64,000 nt of DNA. Origin: Pseudorasbora parva. Its lineage: Eukaryota; Chordata; Actinopteri; Cypriniformes; Gobionidae. A program made the position numbers and the translations under genes. The stretch is taken from contig NC_090176.1 in assembly GCF_024679245.1 (NCBI RefSeq), positions 18,655,293 to 18,719,292 on the forward strand, in the 5' to 3' direction. The notes under the pieces were generated by a model. That model had not been told where the DNA came from. It saw only the letters and a list, made by a program, of their open reading frames with translations, and made no database searches. Within the stretch, counting starts at the first letter, position 1. Each line of letters begins with the position of its first letter. Below are positions 46,148-58,351 of this stretch, in pieces.

Positions 46148-46700
46148 CTCGGGACTCGGTCGTGTAGCCAGCGTTGAAGCGGTCTCATATGGAGCAACCC
46201 GAGCGGCGTAACCACAGCTACGGATGCCATATGCCCCAGGAGCCTCTGAAATTGTTTCAGTCGGACCGCTGTCCTGCGTTTGAACGAATTCAAGCAGTTC
46301 AACACCGACTGGACGCGCTCCTCAGTGAGGCGTGCTGTCAGGGCGACCGAATCCAGCTCCATACCGAGAAAAGAGATCCTCTGCGTCGGGAAGAGTTTGT
46401 TCTTCTCCCAGTTGACCCGAAGCCCCAACTGGCTGAGGTGCTTGAGCACCATGTCCCTGTGTTCGCACAACTGCTCTTGCGACTGAGCAAGAATCAGCCA
46501 GTCTAGTTGAGAATGCAAACACCAGGCTCTCTCATGGGAGCAATTGCCGCCTCCGCGACTTTCGTGAAGACATGGGGCAACAGGTAGAGCCCGAAGGGTA
46601 GGACCTTGTACTGATATGCTTCACCAGTAGGACTGCGATCTCCGCCTGAAGCACCGGGGCGCCCTCCTTTGACACAGAGGTGAAGTGAACGCCCCTGAAC
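46045..46700 (-). pseudogene. DIRS reverse transcriptase / RNase H pseudogene
   Basis: Minus-strand pieces include YQYKVLPFGLYLLPHVFTKV and AEAAIAPMREPGVCILN upstream of the active site, then LDWLILAQSQEQLCEHRDM, HLSQLGLRVNWEKNKLFPTQ, ISFLGMELDSVALTARL and QFQRLLGHMASVAVVTPLGL, which is the palm-thumb and connection region of DIRS/Ty3-type RT. The YLDD active-site box is damaged: bases are missing at about 46495-46510, leaving a single Asp and a frameshift. It would have copied element RNA to DNA. Confidence 0.9.
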
Positions 46701-47054
46701 TTGGGGGGACACTGGGCGAACTGAATCGCATAGCTGAGTCTGATGGTGTGGATGAGCCAGCGGGACGGGCTGGGGAGCGCTAGCCAGGCCCCCAGCGACT
46801 GCACCAGCGGGACCAATGCCACCACAGACGTACCCCCAGCGGGGCAGCGTAGCGGCATGCAAGGACCCGTCCCGGACGGTACGGAGGCGGCCCGTGGTGC
46901 GGTTTGCTTGCGCGTGGCAACACTTACCTGCTTCCGCTGAGGGGGCGCGGTACAGTGGGGAGGCCGCTTGTGGGCGTACCGCGCGCCCCCTGCTGGCAAT
47001 TGGAGACGCGCTCTCTTGGCACCCAGAGATTTTGGAAACTGCTCTTTTTTTGAG

Positions 47055-47205
47055 ATTTATTTGGGTACTGTCGAGTGAGCCTCCGCGGGACCCTAATCCC
47101 TCACAAGCGCCGCAACCGGTGGTGCTTCCAGAGGACCCCATCGGCCCCCCACATGTGCGGCTGACGTTGTCCTTCGGGGCATCCGTGGACGAGTAGATGT
47201 CGATC
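47055..47205 (+). repeat. Inverted duplicate of a gag segment in DIRS-C
   Basis: The plus strand reads EPPRDPNPSQAPQPVVLPED and PPHVRLTLSFGASVDE, while the same segment in proper (minus) orientation lies at 47855-47949 plus 49394-49441, split by the hAT-like insertion. About 145 bp are inverted with few mismatches, about 650 bp apart. Confidence 0.88.
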
Positions 47206-47318
47206 GCGGGACAGATGTAAATGTCACAGGGAAGCCCCCCGGCCCTTCTCCGGGGGGAGGATGTGGTGCTGCTGCCACTTCCTGTCGAGTAGGATCCTCC
47301 ATCTCTGGGTGGCCCATC

Positions 47319-47861
47319 TCAGGGTCTCTTACGACGACGCTTGCCACCTGGCTTGACAGCGGCCTGAGCGGGCTGGACTTCCTTCCCGCGGCCGGCTCCA
47401 CGCCTACACCCGGGTGGAGGCTGCTGCTGGGCTGTGACGGGGGCGGCGGCGGGTGGGCGCCCTCTGCGACGTGCAGGTGGAGGTGCTGCCACCCGCTCCA
47501 CTGGCGGGAAGCCCTCATACCCCCTAGCCTGCCCAACGTCAAGGGTAGGGAAGGGGAAGGAGCCACTAGGTCGCCCACGGGTGCTAAAAGGTGCTTTCCA
47601 CGACCTAGTCAGCTCCTCATGCACCGGGGTGGGACGCTGAGAACCAGCGCAACCCGCCCCAAAAAATCAGTCGTCCAACCTAGAAGGTTCGAGACGTGGT
47701 GGAAGGTTCCACTCAAGCCTGACCTTTTCGGCAGCCCGGGAAAGCATAGCGGTCAACTCCGGGTCCGACTCGACCGTTGCCACTCTTCCAGAGGGAGGCA
47801 GTACAGCCGAATCTTCATCCCCAGAGGACTGAAACTCCCCCTTCGATGCAGCGATCGACAT
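47319..47861 (-). pseudogene. DIRS gag, middle and C-terminal remnants (DIRS-C)
   Basis: 47861-47667 reads MSIAASKGEFQSSGDEDSAV, then SDPELTAMLSRAAEKVRLEW and ends RLDD plus a stop, a recognisable central Gag segment. After a short out-of-frame stretch, HEELTRSWKAPFSTRGRPSG and RGYEGFPPVER follow, then a Pro/Arg-rich basic tail (RRRGRPPAAAP). A central block between these parts and the tail is missing relative to related elements. Confidence 0.8.
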
Positions 47862-47949
47862 CTACTCGTCCACGGATGCCCCAAAGGACAACGTCGGCCG
47901 CGCATGTGGGGGGCCAATGGGGTCCTCTGGAAGCACCACCGGTTGCGGC

Positions 47950-49393
47950 TAGGGATGGGCATTTTCCCCCCAAAAATTTTTTGTTTATTTAAATTAGTTA
48001 TTTTGAGAAAATGAGAGAAATGTTTCTTTCTTTTTTTCTCTAAACATGTCGTCACCATTTCTGAACAAGCTTTGTTCAGAAACAAAGAGGTTCAGAAACT
48101 GATTAGGCAATGCACACAACACGCTTACGTTATATCTTAAGGTTTTTAAAACATTAAACAGTGTGTAAAAAAATGGCTAAAGAACAAAAGCATTATAAGC
48201 TCAAGGAGCACGAGCGCAGAGCGCGTCAGTTAGCGTGACGTACACACACACACACACGTCAATAGGCTATAGCCTACCGACCTGTGTGTGTGTTTGATAT
48301 GGCTGATGTGTTTACTTTGTATTGTTTCACATTTTCATGTAGAGAGAAACTATAATATTATTGGATTATGATATTATTCTCGGGTGAGAAAATGCGCCAC
48401 TGACAGGCATTGCGGAGACAAAGATAACGGTTAAGTGAAGTTTGAGTGAATAACTTTGTGTTTTCTGTTCATAAACCCTCAAAGAACTTTAAAGGAAGCA
48501 TTTGAGATCATTTTGCTATCATAAGTTATCTCACTCTCACTCGGGGTAGCTACAGATGAGCTTACCTGCACTCCTGAGAAGTGATCGCTCATTCCACTGG
48601 TGTTTGGATTTCATGTGATTCTCGTTTGTGGTGGTGATTATATTATAACTCAGTTTCAGTAATTGATTTCATCAAAAGTAACTCCATTTTGTAACAACAT
48701 TTTCAATTTTCATTGAAGTAATTCCAAACATTGCGAGGCAGACGACGACATTGTGATCAAATGCACTTAACTTATTAACCTGCTCCACAACGCCACCCAG
48801 TGGATTTAGTTATAGCTGCGAGATTTAGAGGGATTTCTCATGGATTCACTGTGTAGCCAGTTGCTTGTGATTTTTTATTTTATGTCATCCTACTTTTATT
48901 ATTTTATTTTACCTTACCTTATTTGTGTTGAAAGAAATATTTTTGTAAATGTGTTAACTTCATCAAAACTTAATGTTACCCTTTCATTGTTATTTATGTT
49001 AAATTTTCAATGGTTCCAGTCGGGAGTTCCTACCAATTGTTGTAGGTGGGGCCTTAATTAGTGGCGCACCTTAGGATGTCTTATCGCTTCCCCTTTAAGC
49101 GTTCGCGCTCAGTCTGACTGTGAATGCAGACGGCAAAGTGCGGAGTGAGACAGTAGGCCTTCCAGTGTGTGTGTTTTCTAATTTTGCTTCAACCTACTTT
49201 TTTTTTAAAGGAAATAAATCTACATCCTTCATCTCATCCATGTTTGGCTGTCCTTCTGTCCTGAGGGTACCACTTGATATCTGCTACAACTGCATTTACT
49301 GCCAGCCAATTAACAAAATAAAATTCGAATAGTATTTTTAGTTTTCGAACGTTAATTACAGATCGAATATTCGACTATTCGTGCACACCCCTA
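47950..49393. mobile_element. hAT-like element inserted in DIRS-C gag
   Basis: Perfect 8-bp duplication GTTGCGGC at 47942-47949 and 49394-49401. The ends are TAGGGATGGGCA and TGCACACCCCTA. The right subterminal region has CGAATATTCGACTATTCG. No transposase was recognised in its 1444 bp. Removing it restores a continuous match to the inverted duplicate at 47055-47205, which confirms the borders. Confidence 0.95.
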
Positions 49394-49494
49394 GTTGCGG
49401 CGCTTGTGAGGGATTAGGGTCCCGCGGAGGCTCACTCGACAGGTTTGCCCTAACCGTGATCCTCAGGTTACCCCGGCCATCCGTCAAAGTAGGT

Positions 49495-49725
49495 CTATTC
49501 TGCTGGGGAAGGAATAGACCTAAATCGAGCTATGGGTAGGGGTACTCCGTCTTCTCGAAGGTAGGTCAGTCTCGACCTAAGCGTCATGTTCCCGCAGTGA
49601 GAACATGAGCTATCCACAAAAGCCGCCTCAGCGTGCTCTAAGCCCAGGCACGTGATACAGCGTCTGTGACCGTCAGCGGGCGGCAGGGAACAACCGCATC
49701 CAGAAATGCACGGGTGGAAAGACAT
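49495..49725 (-). pseudogene. DIRS gag N-terminus (DIRS-C)
   Basis: From the Met at 49725: MSFHPCISGCGCSLPPADGH, then RRCITCLGLEHAEAAFVDSS, CSHCGNMTLRSRLTYL, and a stop after about 76 codons. The Cys/His pattern (CxxC, H, CxxC) parallels that in DIRS-B at about 31220-31340, so it is probably a family zinc-binding N-terminus. The frame breaks before the middle part at 49441. Confidence 0.85.
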
Positions 49726-50290
<565 letters not shown>

Positions 50291-50401
50291 TGTTCATTGG
50301 CCCGTTTTCTTTATCTCGAAGCTGATAGGGGCTCCCAGAAGTGATCCCCAATTCGTCGGTCTAGTCCAACGTATGTCGAACTTGTCAGACTGAAAGGGGA
50401 C

Positions 50402-51190
50402 TCATTTACTTACCTAGGTATAATAATTACTAAAAACCCAAGATACCTACTTAGAGTCAAATGGCAAAAGAGAATTAGCCAATTAAAAAATAATTTAGAT
50501 TTTTGGAGAACGTTGCCAATTTCAATGGTAGGCAAAAGTAATGCGGTAAAGATGGTGAGTTTACTAAGATTCCTCCATTTATTTCAGTCTATCCATTCAT
50601 GTATACCACAATCCTATTTCAAACAGCTGGACAAGATAATTATCCAGTTTTTATGGAATTATAAAACAGCAAGAATTAAAAGACAACACTTGTTAAAATC
50701 TAAAGAAAAGGGGGGGTTTGGGTTACCTTTCTTTAATGCATAATACTGGGCTGCACATCTGAATATAAATTTTCGTGGTGGAGAGTTGATTCAACAGATG
50801 AATCTTGTGAACAACCGAAATGGTTTAGAATTGAACAAGCCCTTTGCCCTAACTCTTCATTGCATGCACTGTGCAACAGTCCAGGGAAGATCAGCAAACT
50901 TATCTACAAAAGCTTTTTTGTAATTGGTCAGTCTTTAAACATTTGGAAACAAATTAGAATATATATTAAAGCACCTAATGTATATCTTGATAGCCCGATA
51001 TGCAAGAATCACTCCCTCACCAATAATGTATCTTCCCTCTGGAAACAGAAGGAAATAGACTGCATCGGTTCACTGTTACATGAATGAGCAATTTATGTAA
51101 TTTAAAGAGCTCCAATCAAAGTTTGAGTTGCCAAATTCTCAGTTCTACAGATATCTGCAAATCAAAGTTTATGTCAGAAAGTACTTCCCT
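50402..51190 (+). pseudogene. L1 ORF2 fragment after the palm domain
   Basis: Reads FTYLGIIITKNPRYLLRVKW, then QLKNNLDFWRTLPISMVGKS, AVKMVSLLRFLHLFQSI and LDKIIIQFLWNYKTARIKRQ, typical of L1 ORF2 distal to the RT palm. Stops appear near 50740 and later. Continues the fragment at 44598-45117 across the DIRS-C insertion. Confidence 0.87.
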
Positions 51191-51200
51191 GATTTTTAAC

Positions 51201-51832
51201 TACTAAAAAGCGTGAAAAACTAGAGGAAATTTCACACGAGAAAGTTCACACGAGACGCAAACTTCATACCAGTGTAAGGTCAAAAGGGTCCCTATGTGAC
51301 ACAGGACATGGGTGGTGCCACTTCAACTCATTTGTGGGAACTACCCCTTCACTGTGGGCCAGCATACACTCAACTACATACTCACACAGACAGGCACTAT
51401 AGATCTAAAAAACGTTCAGCAAAATTTCAAAGGCTCTGCTATTTGCAATGCTACTTGCAGTGTCGCTCGGGCTGAGAGTTCCTCAGCATAGGTCTTCCCC
51501 TCGGAACAATTTTACATCCTGCCTTGATCCCGCTAATCGTACACAATAGATTTTCCCCCAATTGTTTTGCTTTTTTGACGGAGCAGATTATTTTGGCAGG
51601 CGATGTAGCAGCGTTTTTCCTGTCCTTATCACCAACAGACATCTTTTGTGCGGTGCTGGTCCACCCATTCAAACCGGTATAGAGTGCACACACTTCACGT
51701 GCGCTCTTATCCTCGTGCACAACCTCAGGAACCACCCTGTGACCAAATCCCTGTCCTCCCTTGTATGGTAGAAGGAATTTCCACAGAGGACATTGTTGAA
51801 TTGCATGCAGTTTATAAATATAGTATTCTTAA
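51201..51832. other. Unannotated sequence with an unrecognised basic frame
   Basis: A 94-codon minus-strand frame (51735-51451) contains KMSVGDKDRKNAATSPAKII and KKAKQLGENLLCTISGIKAG. It is rich in Lys and Cys, is not a shadow of a known gene, and matches no family I recognise. It may be part of a transposon. Confidence 0.35.
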
Positions 51833-54270
51833 AGGTGCCCTAGAATGAGTTGAAACAATATGTTAAATTGTTCTCTGATATCTACATAGTGGGTATGTGG
51901 CTTTATTTATGGCAAAAATTGTCCATATACAGTTTTACAGGTCTATTTACAACTCTAGAAATTGTCCCTAGGATGTAATGTTCTGTTTTTGCCTTATTGG
52001 AAGAGTCAAGAATATTAATGTTGATCTCTGCTCTGATTGGCTTATTTCAGTAGCTCACAAAGTTCAGTTGTTCAGCGAATCGGCTTGTGAGTGATGACCG
52101 TCTTGACAGAACACGGACCAACTGAATGACACTTTAAGCAGAACATCTCAAATGGAGATTGCTAAAATGCAGCCTACTTGTTTATTGGTTGTGTTCAGAT
52201 CATCCGCGCGATAGAGAGAGTTCGCATGCATATGGTTGCCAGATTGCACATGTTTAGGTAAAACACTGGATAGTTTACGTGTTCTTTTCACAGAAAATCA
52301 CTGATTGGGGATTTAAAACACTGAAATCTGGCAACCACAAGCACGAAAACTCGAAAGCTCTTCTTTTTCTCCCGACAAAACCAAAACCAGTGCTTTTTGT
52401 TCAAGTTTTTATTTTTTAAACTACATTTTAGACTTTATACTTCATACTTCGGTTCTCAAAAATATAAATATGAATGATGTAATGAATTGACATGCCTTGT
52501 CAAATGACTATCGTTTTAACTTTTATGGTGGAGAAGGTGACGTTAGAAGGATCGAGTGAGCGATCTGCAAGCAACTAAACTAAAGTAGTACGGTTGTATT
52601 TTTTAATACAAAATAATATTATCCTTTGTCATTAGACACACTATTTAGTTTTGTATGGTACTTGGAGTTTCCTATTGTTACTGTAAGCATCTTGCGTTAT
52701 CTAGACAATGCTGTCTCTCTAAGAAACTTTTAATGTAATCAGAAATTGTTTAAACAGTCAATAAGTGAATAAATCACTTACTTCTTGCAGGAATATAGTT
52801 GGAATTACCCCTTTCTTCAGTTTTAGAGCGAAGCTTGCTTGATATTGTCCCAAATTAGAAAAACTGTCCGCGATGAAATGGGCCGAGCAAACAAACAATT
52901 TGTTTTTTTAAATTAAATTGTTGTGGCATCCGATTATAATAAACATCAACCATGACTATTGACATGTTTTATCTATAGGAAGGGTAGAAAAGCCCTCACG
53001 TCCCCTGCACAGCCTGGAACATGACATTTGTGTCCATGATCTGCCATTTACGCTATCCTCGCGTGATGCTTGTTTACCTGATGATTCGGCTGTGCAGTTT
53101 CGCCTCAAATGAACATGTGCTGAGTAGAGGATGGATACCCGACCCGAGCCCGACGGGTTCCGACGGTACCCGACGGGTCGGGCCGGGTTCGGACAGATAT
53201 TTAGAAATGACGTTCGGGTTCGGGTCGGGCTCGGTCACGTCAGCGCGAAAAGGCATTGAACCTTTTAAATTTAAAACTGCTTATTATGCAAGTAGCCAAT
53301 GGGCCTGTTTAACTTGATGCAATGGTTTGTTTTTGTGATTAAAATACATGCATTATATAACCCTAACATCCGTCTTCCTGCATGCGGAAATTTGTTTATG
53401 TCGCCGTGACAACAACTCGCAACACGTGCGTGCATATTGCCCGCGGCATACTTGTCATTCCAGTGAGCGCAACTTCAGCGCTGCTGGCAGCAGGACAGCC
53501 TAGAAGCCATCCGCAGTTGATGCAATCCTTTTTCTACATAAAACCTCGATTAGCCTAAACTTTGATGGATAGATTATGTAAATAGATCCCATGTTGCAGT
53601 TTAGGAACCACAGTTTGAGAAAATTGGTAAGATGACTTTCATTTCAATAAGCATTTCAATTGTGTTACGTTAATGTTTTGTTCTGTTAGCTTGGGCCATT
53701 TTTAGCAGACCTTTGTTCATTTAATTTAAGTTGGCTATTTGATTGGGCTCTGTGTAACGTTTGATGCCCCGTGTGCGCGCTGATGCGCTCGTCTGTAAAC
53801 ATTTCAGAATGCCTTCCTTACAGTTGCTTAATAAAAGCGGGATTTCCACACAAACAAACGTGCGTGTCATTAGTATATGAGGGGAAAAAAATAGATTTTA
53901 ACTGTCGGGCTCGGGTCGGGCTCGGACATAAATATTTGAATGCCTGTCGGGCTCGGGTCGGGTTCGGTTACTGCTCTGTCAGACGCGGGTCGGGCTCGGA
54001 CAGAAAAATGCAGCCCGATCCGCACTCTAGTGCTGAGTGCTGACATATACAAATGTTGGGGGCATACATATTAATGATCCCCAGTGATTACATCACAGTT
54101 GGCGTTATGTTGAGAATCACTTATTTTTCGGTGCTGTTTTTCATGCACGAGATTGACATAAGAAGTAAGAGGCAATGGTATTTGAGACTCACAGTATGTG
54201 ATGTCCATGTACTGAACTATTATTATTTCACTATGGTAAGGTTAATTCAATTTTTCATTCTAGGGCACCT
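51833..54270. mobile_element. TTAA-flanked element (piggyBac-like ends)
   Basis: TTAA at 51829-51832 and 54271-54274. The ends AGGTGCCCTAGAATGA and the complement of TCATTCTAGGGCACCT are inverted repeats. No transposase recognised. Same family as the end at 1-134. About 1.5 kb without the inserted hAT-like element at 53125-54029. Confidence 0.88.
53125..54029. mobile_element. hAT-like element with GGGTCGG subterminal arrays
   Basis: Perfect 8-bp duplication GTGCTGAG at 53117-53124 and 54030-54037. Ends TAGAGGATGGATACCCG and the complement of CCCGATCCGCACTCTA. Both ends carry arrays of TCGGGCTCGGGTCGGG or its complement. 905 bp, non-coding. Confidence 0.93.
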
Positions 54271-54274
54271 TTAA

Positions 54275-54993
54275 TGCAATTATTGCTGAAAAGTCCTGTT
54301 GCAAATGTTAAATATCAATATCATTGTGGCACTTGGGACATTTTTATCCACCAAATTTTTCACTTTCTTTGATTTTCTTTTCAAGCATATGTTAAGAAAC
54401 AAGACAATTAATCAATCCCAAAGAATAAATATATCGTCAATATTTCCCACATAAACTTGCATCAACATTTGCTTTAAATTAGTATATTTACTATATCCTG
54501 TATACTAATGCAAGCTTTCTTTCTCAAAATGTTCCATCCCTTCGCAAAATGTTATTCTACTCTAATTTTATATTCTATATATTCTATTCTAAACTAATCT
54601 TGCATTACATGAGAGTGGTCTTTGTGTAGAGAGCGTTTTTTTGATGGCCTCAATCTCGACTCCACTTGTACTCGTTTTTTTCTTTTGGGCCGTTCTTGAA
54701 CAGGGACGGGAACAGCTTGATTTTAGACTGCTTATAGTCAGGCAAACAGCACAGCTCATCCGTCAAGTCTGTGGAAACATGTGGCCAGTTTATGACAGAC
54801 TCCAGTTCACCTGGCCGAGAAACAGGCTTTGGCTCCTAAGCTCATACTATTCTAGTGGAAAAAAGCTTGAATTTCCAGAGTGGTCAAGACCACAACTGCA
54901 GTGGTTCTGAATTGCAAATGCATTTTACTAATTTATTTCTTAGCACAAATACATTTCTGTGATTGGAAACACCCTGCTTCAAAAGCCTATTAC
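54275..54993. other. Unannotated intronic sequence
   Basis: A 90-codon plus-strand frame at 54641-54910 has no recognisable domain and no splice context; not called as a gene. Confidence 0.45.
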
Positions 54994-54997
54994 TTAA

Positions 54998-55769
54998 AGG
55001 GTTACTTCAGCGATTAGCATATGGCTTTGTATCAGTAGAAACCCTGGAGTATATTCAAATTATTGTGCTTTCCCCCCTCATATCCCCCTGAGACAAGAGA
55101 TTTATGCATTTTATTTCTGGAAAAATTCCTCCTATGATGCAAATGGACGATTTTTGCATCATATGAGGAATGTTTGACCAGAGGCTAAAGACTACAGCCA
55201 GCAGAGGGAGCCATTTCCGCATGTTTTGAATCCGCGCATGGGGGATGGAGATCACACTCAGCTTGCAGGGAGAGCTCAGCTGGCAGCTACAGGCACTCAT
55301 TTAAACGGAGCTATGGTGCGCAATGTAAGTCTTTTAACTTCTCAAATTAATTTCTATGAAAGTTAAGCTTGTAAAGGCATGAACTGAAACGCGCCAGACT
55401 GAACTCACATTGTGAATGTATGCCGCGAATGTAGTCACGATTACCTCAGCTCTCATCACTCGTGCAGTTAGTGCTCAGTGCTGTGAGACTCGCGCGGTGA
55501 CTCACTCATTATATTGAACAGACAAGTTCAGTTTTTAATTGTAGTGTCTTCTCTAACTCAGTCACTGTAATCAAGTTGGTGGCGTTGGGAATGGCACAGG
55601 GCAGCGAAGCATTCTGGGAATTGTAGTCTTTCATCCCCATGGGACAAAAATACATTTTCTGTCTTTTCTCAGTCTAGAAGACACCAAATTCAAAAATAAT
55701 TTCACATTTCTACTGCACTGATGACCCAGTTTAAATACAGATTCATCTTCCCAGCGCTGAAGTACCCCT
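54998..55769. mobile_element. TTAA element (AGGGTTACTTCAGCG family)
   Basis: TTAA at 54994-54997 and 55770-55773. Ends AGGGTTACTTCAGCG and the complement of CGCTGAAGTACCCCT. The inverted truncated relative is at 30224-30906. Non-coding, 772 bp. Confidence 0.9.
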
Positions 55770-55773
55770 TTAA

Positions 55774-55869
55774 TAGTTATGATATTTTTGAACGTAAAAA
55801 AAAAGCAAACATCATAAGTTGATCTCAGACAACAGTATACAATTTTTAAAAAGCCAGTTCATGACCCCT
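55774..55869. mobile_element. Truncated right end of the AGGGGTCAT TTAA family
   Basis: Contains ATTTTTAAAAAGCCAGTTCA and TGACCCCT, followed by TTAA (55870-55873), the mirror of the left end of 18777-19770. It starts directly after the TTAA of the preceding element. Confidence 0.8.
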
Positions 55870-55873
55870 TTAA

Positions 55874-57046
55874 ATCAATGCATCAATGTGCAACAAGTTC
55901 CATTTGTACATGCACCTACAGTATTTACCAGCTGATCTCCATTACACATGTATACAATATATGTATACAATAATCCAGCTATCAAACAAAAATGTTGGTT
56001 AATATTGGATAACAATTGTGCATTTGGCTTTGGATTACAAAAAGGTTCGAAATGTACATGGGTGTCATGTTATATTTAGGTTCCCTAATCTTTAATTTTC
56101 TTCATCATGCACCAAACAGTCTTTACTGTCTAAGTGAGTTCACCTACATTGACCATACCCTGTAGGCTGGATCATTGCCTGTCTAAAATTAGCTTGGCCT
56201 GAAACCTGAAATCACTACACCCCTTGTACCAGTATAATACACAGAGTCAGCCTACTGCTGTCACAAGTTTTTGATCAAGGAGGCACAAAATCTGATAAAG
56301 CTTTAGACAAGGAGGTTTCTTCTTCTTCTATTCAGCGAAATCAGTTTAACTGAAGAAAAAAAAAAAAAAAACATGAATATGATATTTATACTTTATTGCA
56401 GAGGGAGTTGTTGGCAGAAACACTCCATAGGATCCTGTGCAAAACTGGCTGACCTTTTAATAGACCAAAAGGGCCTTTGAATAATGCAAATATATATAAT
56501 TTTGTATACCATATAAACACTTAAATATATAAATGCTGAACAGTAAAATAAGCAACAGTTTACTTACTTATATACTTTTAAGGATCTTACTGCTTTCTCA
56601 ATTTCCATGGCCATACAAAAAGGTATTGGAATTTTTTATTAAAAAATACATAATTATATATAAAAGTTGACTAATTAAATTAGCAAAATCATCCAAAAAG
56701 TAGCATGGATAAAAATAAAATATAAAATAAAAAAAATACATTATTAATGTACATTATACTTTCTTCCAAAAGTTTTGTTAACGCTTTCTATATTCCCAAG
56801 GTTTTAACATCTCATTTATAGTTTTGACTGATGTGTTGTTCCAACTAGGGGTGTGGCAATATCAGTATTGACGATAACTGTGATATTTTAAAAGTGAAAT
56901 ATCTTTATTGTGTTAGTTAGGGGTGTGGCAATTTACCGCTATTGGTGACAACAGTAGTGTTTCAAATGAATAGTACATGTATGATAAAAACAACATGTAA
57001 ATGATCCAGCATCAGTATCTGTTTGACATAATCCCAATATACAGTA
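55874..57046. other. Unannotated intronic sequence
   Basis: TAGGGGTGTGGCAAT occurs twice, near 56847 and 56927, a hAT-terminus-like direct repeat with no bounded element. No exon seen. Confidence 0.45.
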
Positions 57047-57737
57047 GCCCTGCATCCCAATTCACCTACTATCCATTCTAAATAGTACTCAAAAATAGAA
57101 TTAGTATGTCCCAAATCGTAGTATGTTCAAAAGAGTATTCCAAACATACCCGGATGGTTTACTATTTCCGGTCCGAATTCGAAGTGCAGATTGATGTGCA
57201 CTCTAACGGAGGAGTTGCGAGTTGGACGAGTATTCGATTAGAACTACAAACGGGGATAAAAAGTGTTAAAAAACTACAAACATGACAGATAAGTTTAGAT
57301 AAAGGGGTTTGAGTGACCAAATATCAATGTTTAACCTGACAAAAATATATTTATTCAGTGTTGTCCACATTATACTTTACCTGCAGCAGCATTGTGAACT
57401 TTTGCAATGACAAGTTTGGCCATTAACTTTTAAATGCATATTTAAACTGCAAACACATGACACGAGGAGAGTCTCTGCATTAAATACCCACCAATGGCAG
57501 ATCAACGTACGGCTACATTTCTCTTCAATATGGTAGGAAATTAATCTGAATGTGGAGGATTTGAACTGTGACGAATCTGATGATTGACAGGGCAGTTATA
57601 CAGAGACGGGATCCATTAAAGTATGTCCCGAAGCTTGCATACTTTTATCCTACACGCTCAAAAGTATATACTTTTTCTTCACAAAAAGAGTACATACTTT
57701 TAGGACGTTGTATAAGTAGACGAATTGAGACGCAGCA
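57047..57737. mobile_element. MITE-like element with GCATCCCAATTC ends
   Basis: Left CCTGCATCCCAATTCACCTA and right GACGAATTGAGACGCAGCAT are imperfect inverted repeats of a fish family whose end is GCTGCGTCCCAATTCG. The interior contains AGTATGT-type subterminal motifs in both orientations. Target duplication not resolved. Confidence 0.6.
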
Positions 57738-58342
57738 TAGGTGTCGGTATTGCACCTTAACACTGCCTGGTTGCCACCATCATAAAACACAAGTGGACAC
57801 AGCGCGCAGCTGCTACTACCGTGTAAAAGCATGTTGTCGGATGTGACAGACGGGAAACTCTACAAGCACTCCAAGAACGTTCGATCACCAGTGTGTATGT
57901 TTTTTTGGTATTTCTGCAAGAAATGAATTGTTACTCATCACAGTCTGCAGGACTTGCCAATCAACAGTGAGCGTAAAAGTTCGCAAACGTCTAAACTGTT
58001 CACCCACCTCCGTTATCCTGTAGATTTTGGCCACTGTACAGAGAGTAAGTTGCCATCATTTTGCTAGTCCTGGAATGTGAAATGTTACATTAACCTGCAA
58101 ACTGCTGACACCCTTTCTGCGTTTTATTATATTTATATCCCTCTGGGATTTAGTCCAAATGTGTGCTCATTCAGATAAAACATATTGATTATTGTTTGTT
58201 TACTTTAAACATCTTTAGAGAGCAGATTTGTTTACTATTTTTTCCCAAAATAGGACTATGTGAGTATGTTTCATTTATATTTGATGCCGGGGGGCACAAT
58301 TGCGCATAGTCCACAAGTGAGACTCATGAGTAAAGAGTTCAA
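57738..58342. other. Unannotated intronic sequence
   Basis: No feature recognised. Confidence 0.45.
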
Positions 58343-58351
58343 GGAAATCCC

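Noticed and set aside
54641..54910. 90-codon plus-strand frame with a hydrophobic start.
   Set aside because: No homologous domain recognised, no splice signals or neighbours, and size expected by chance in this much DNA.
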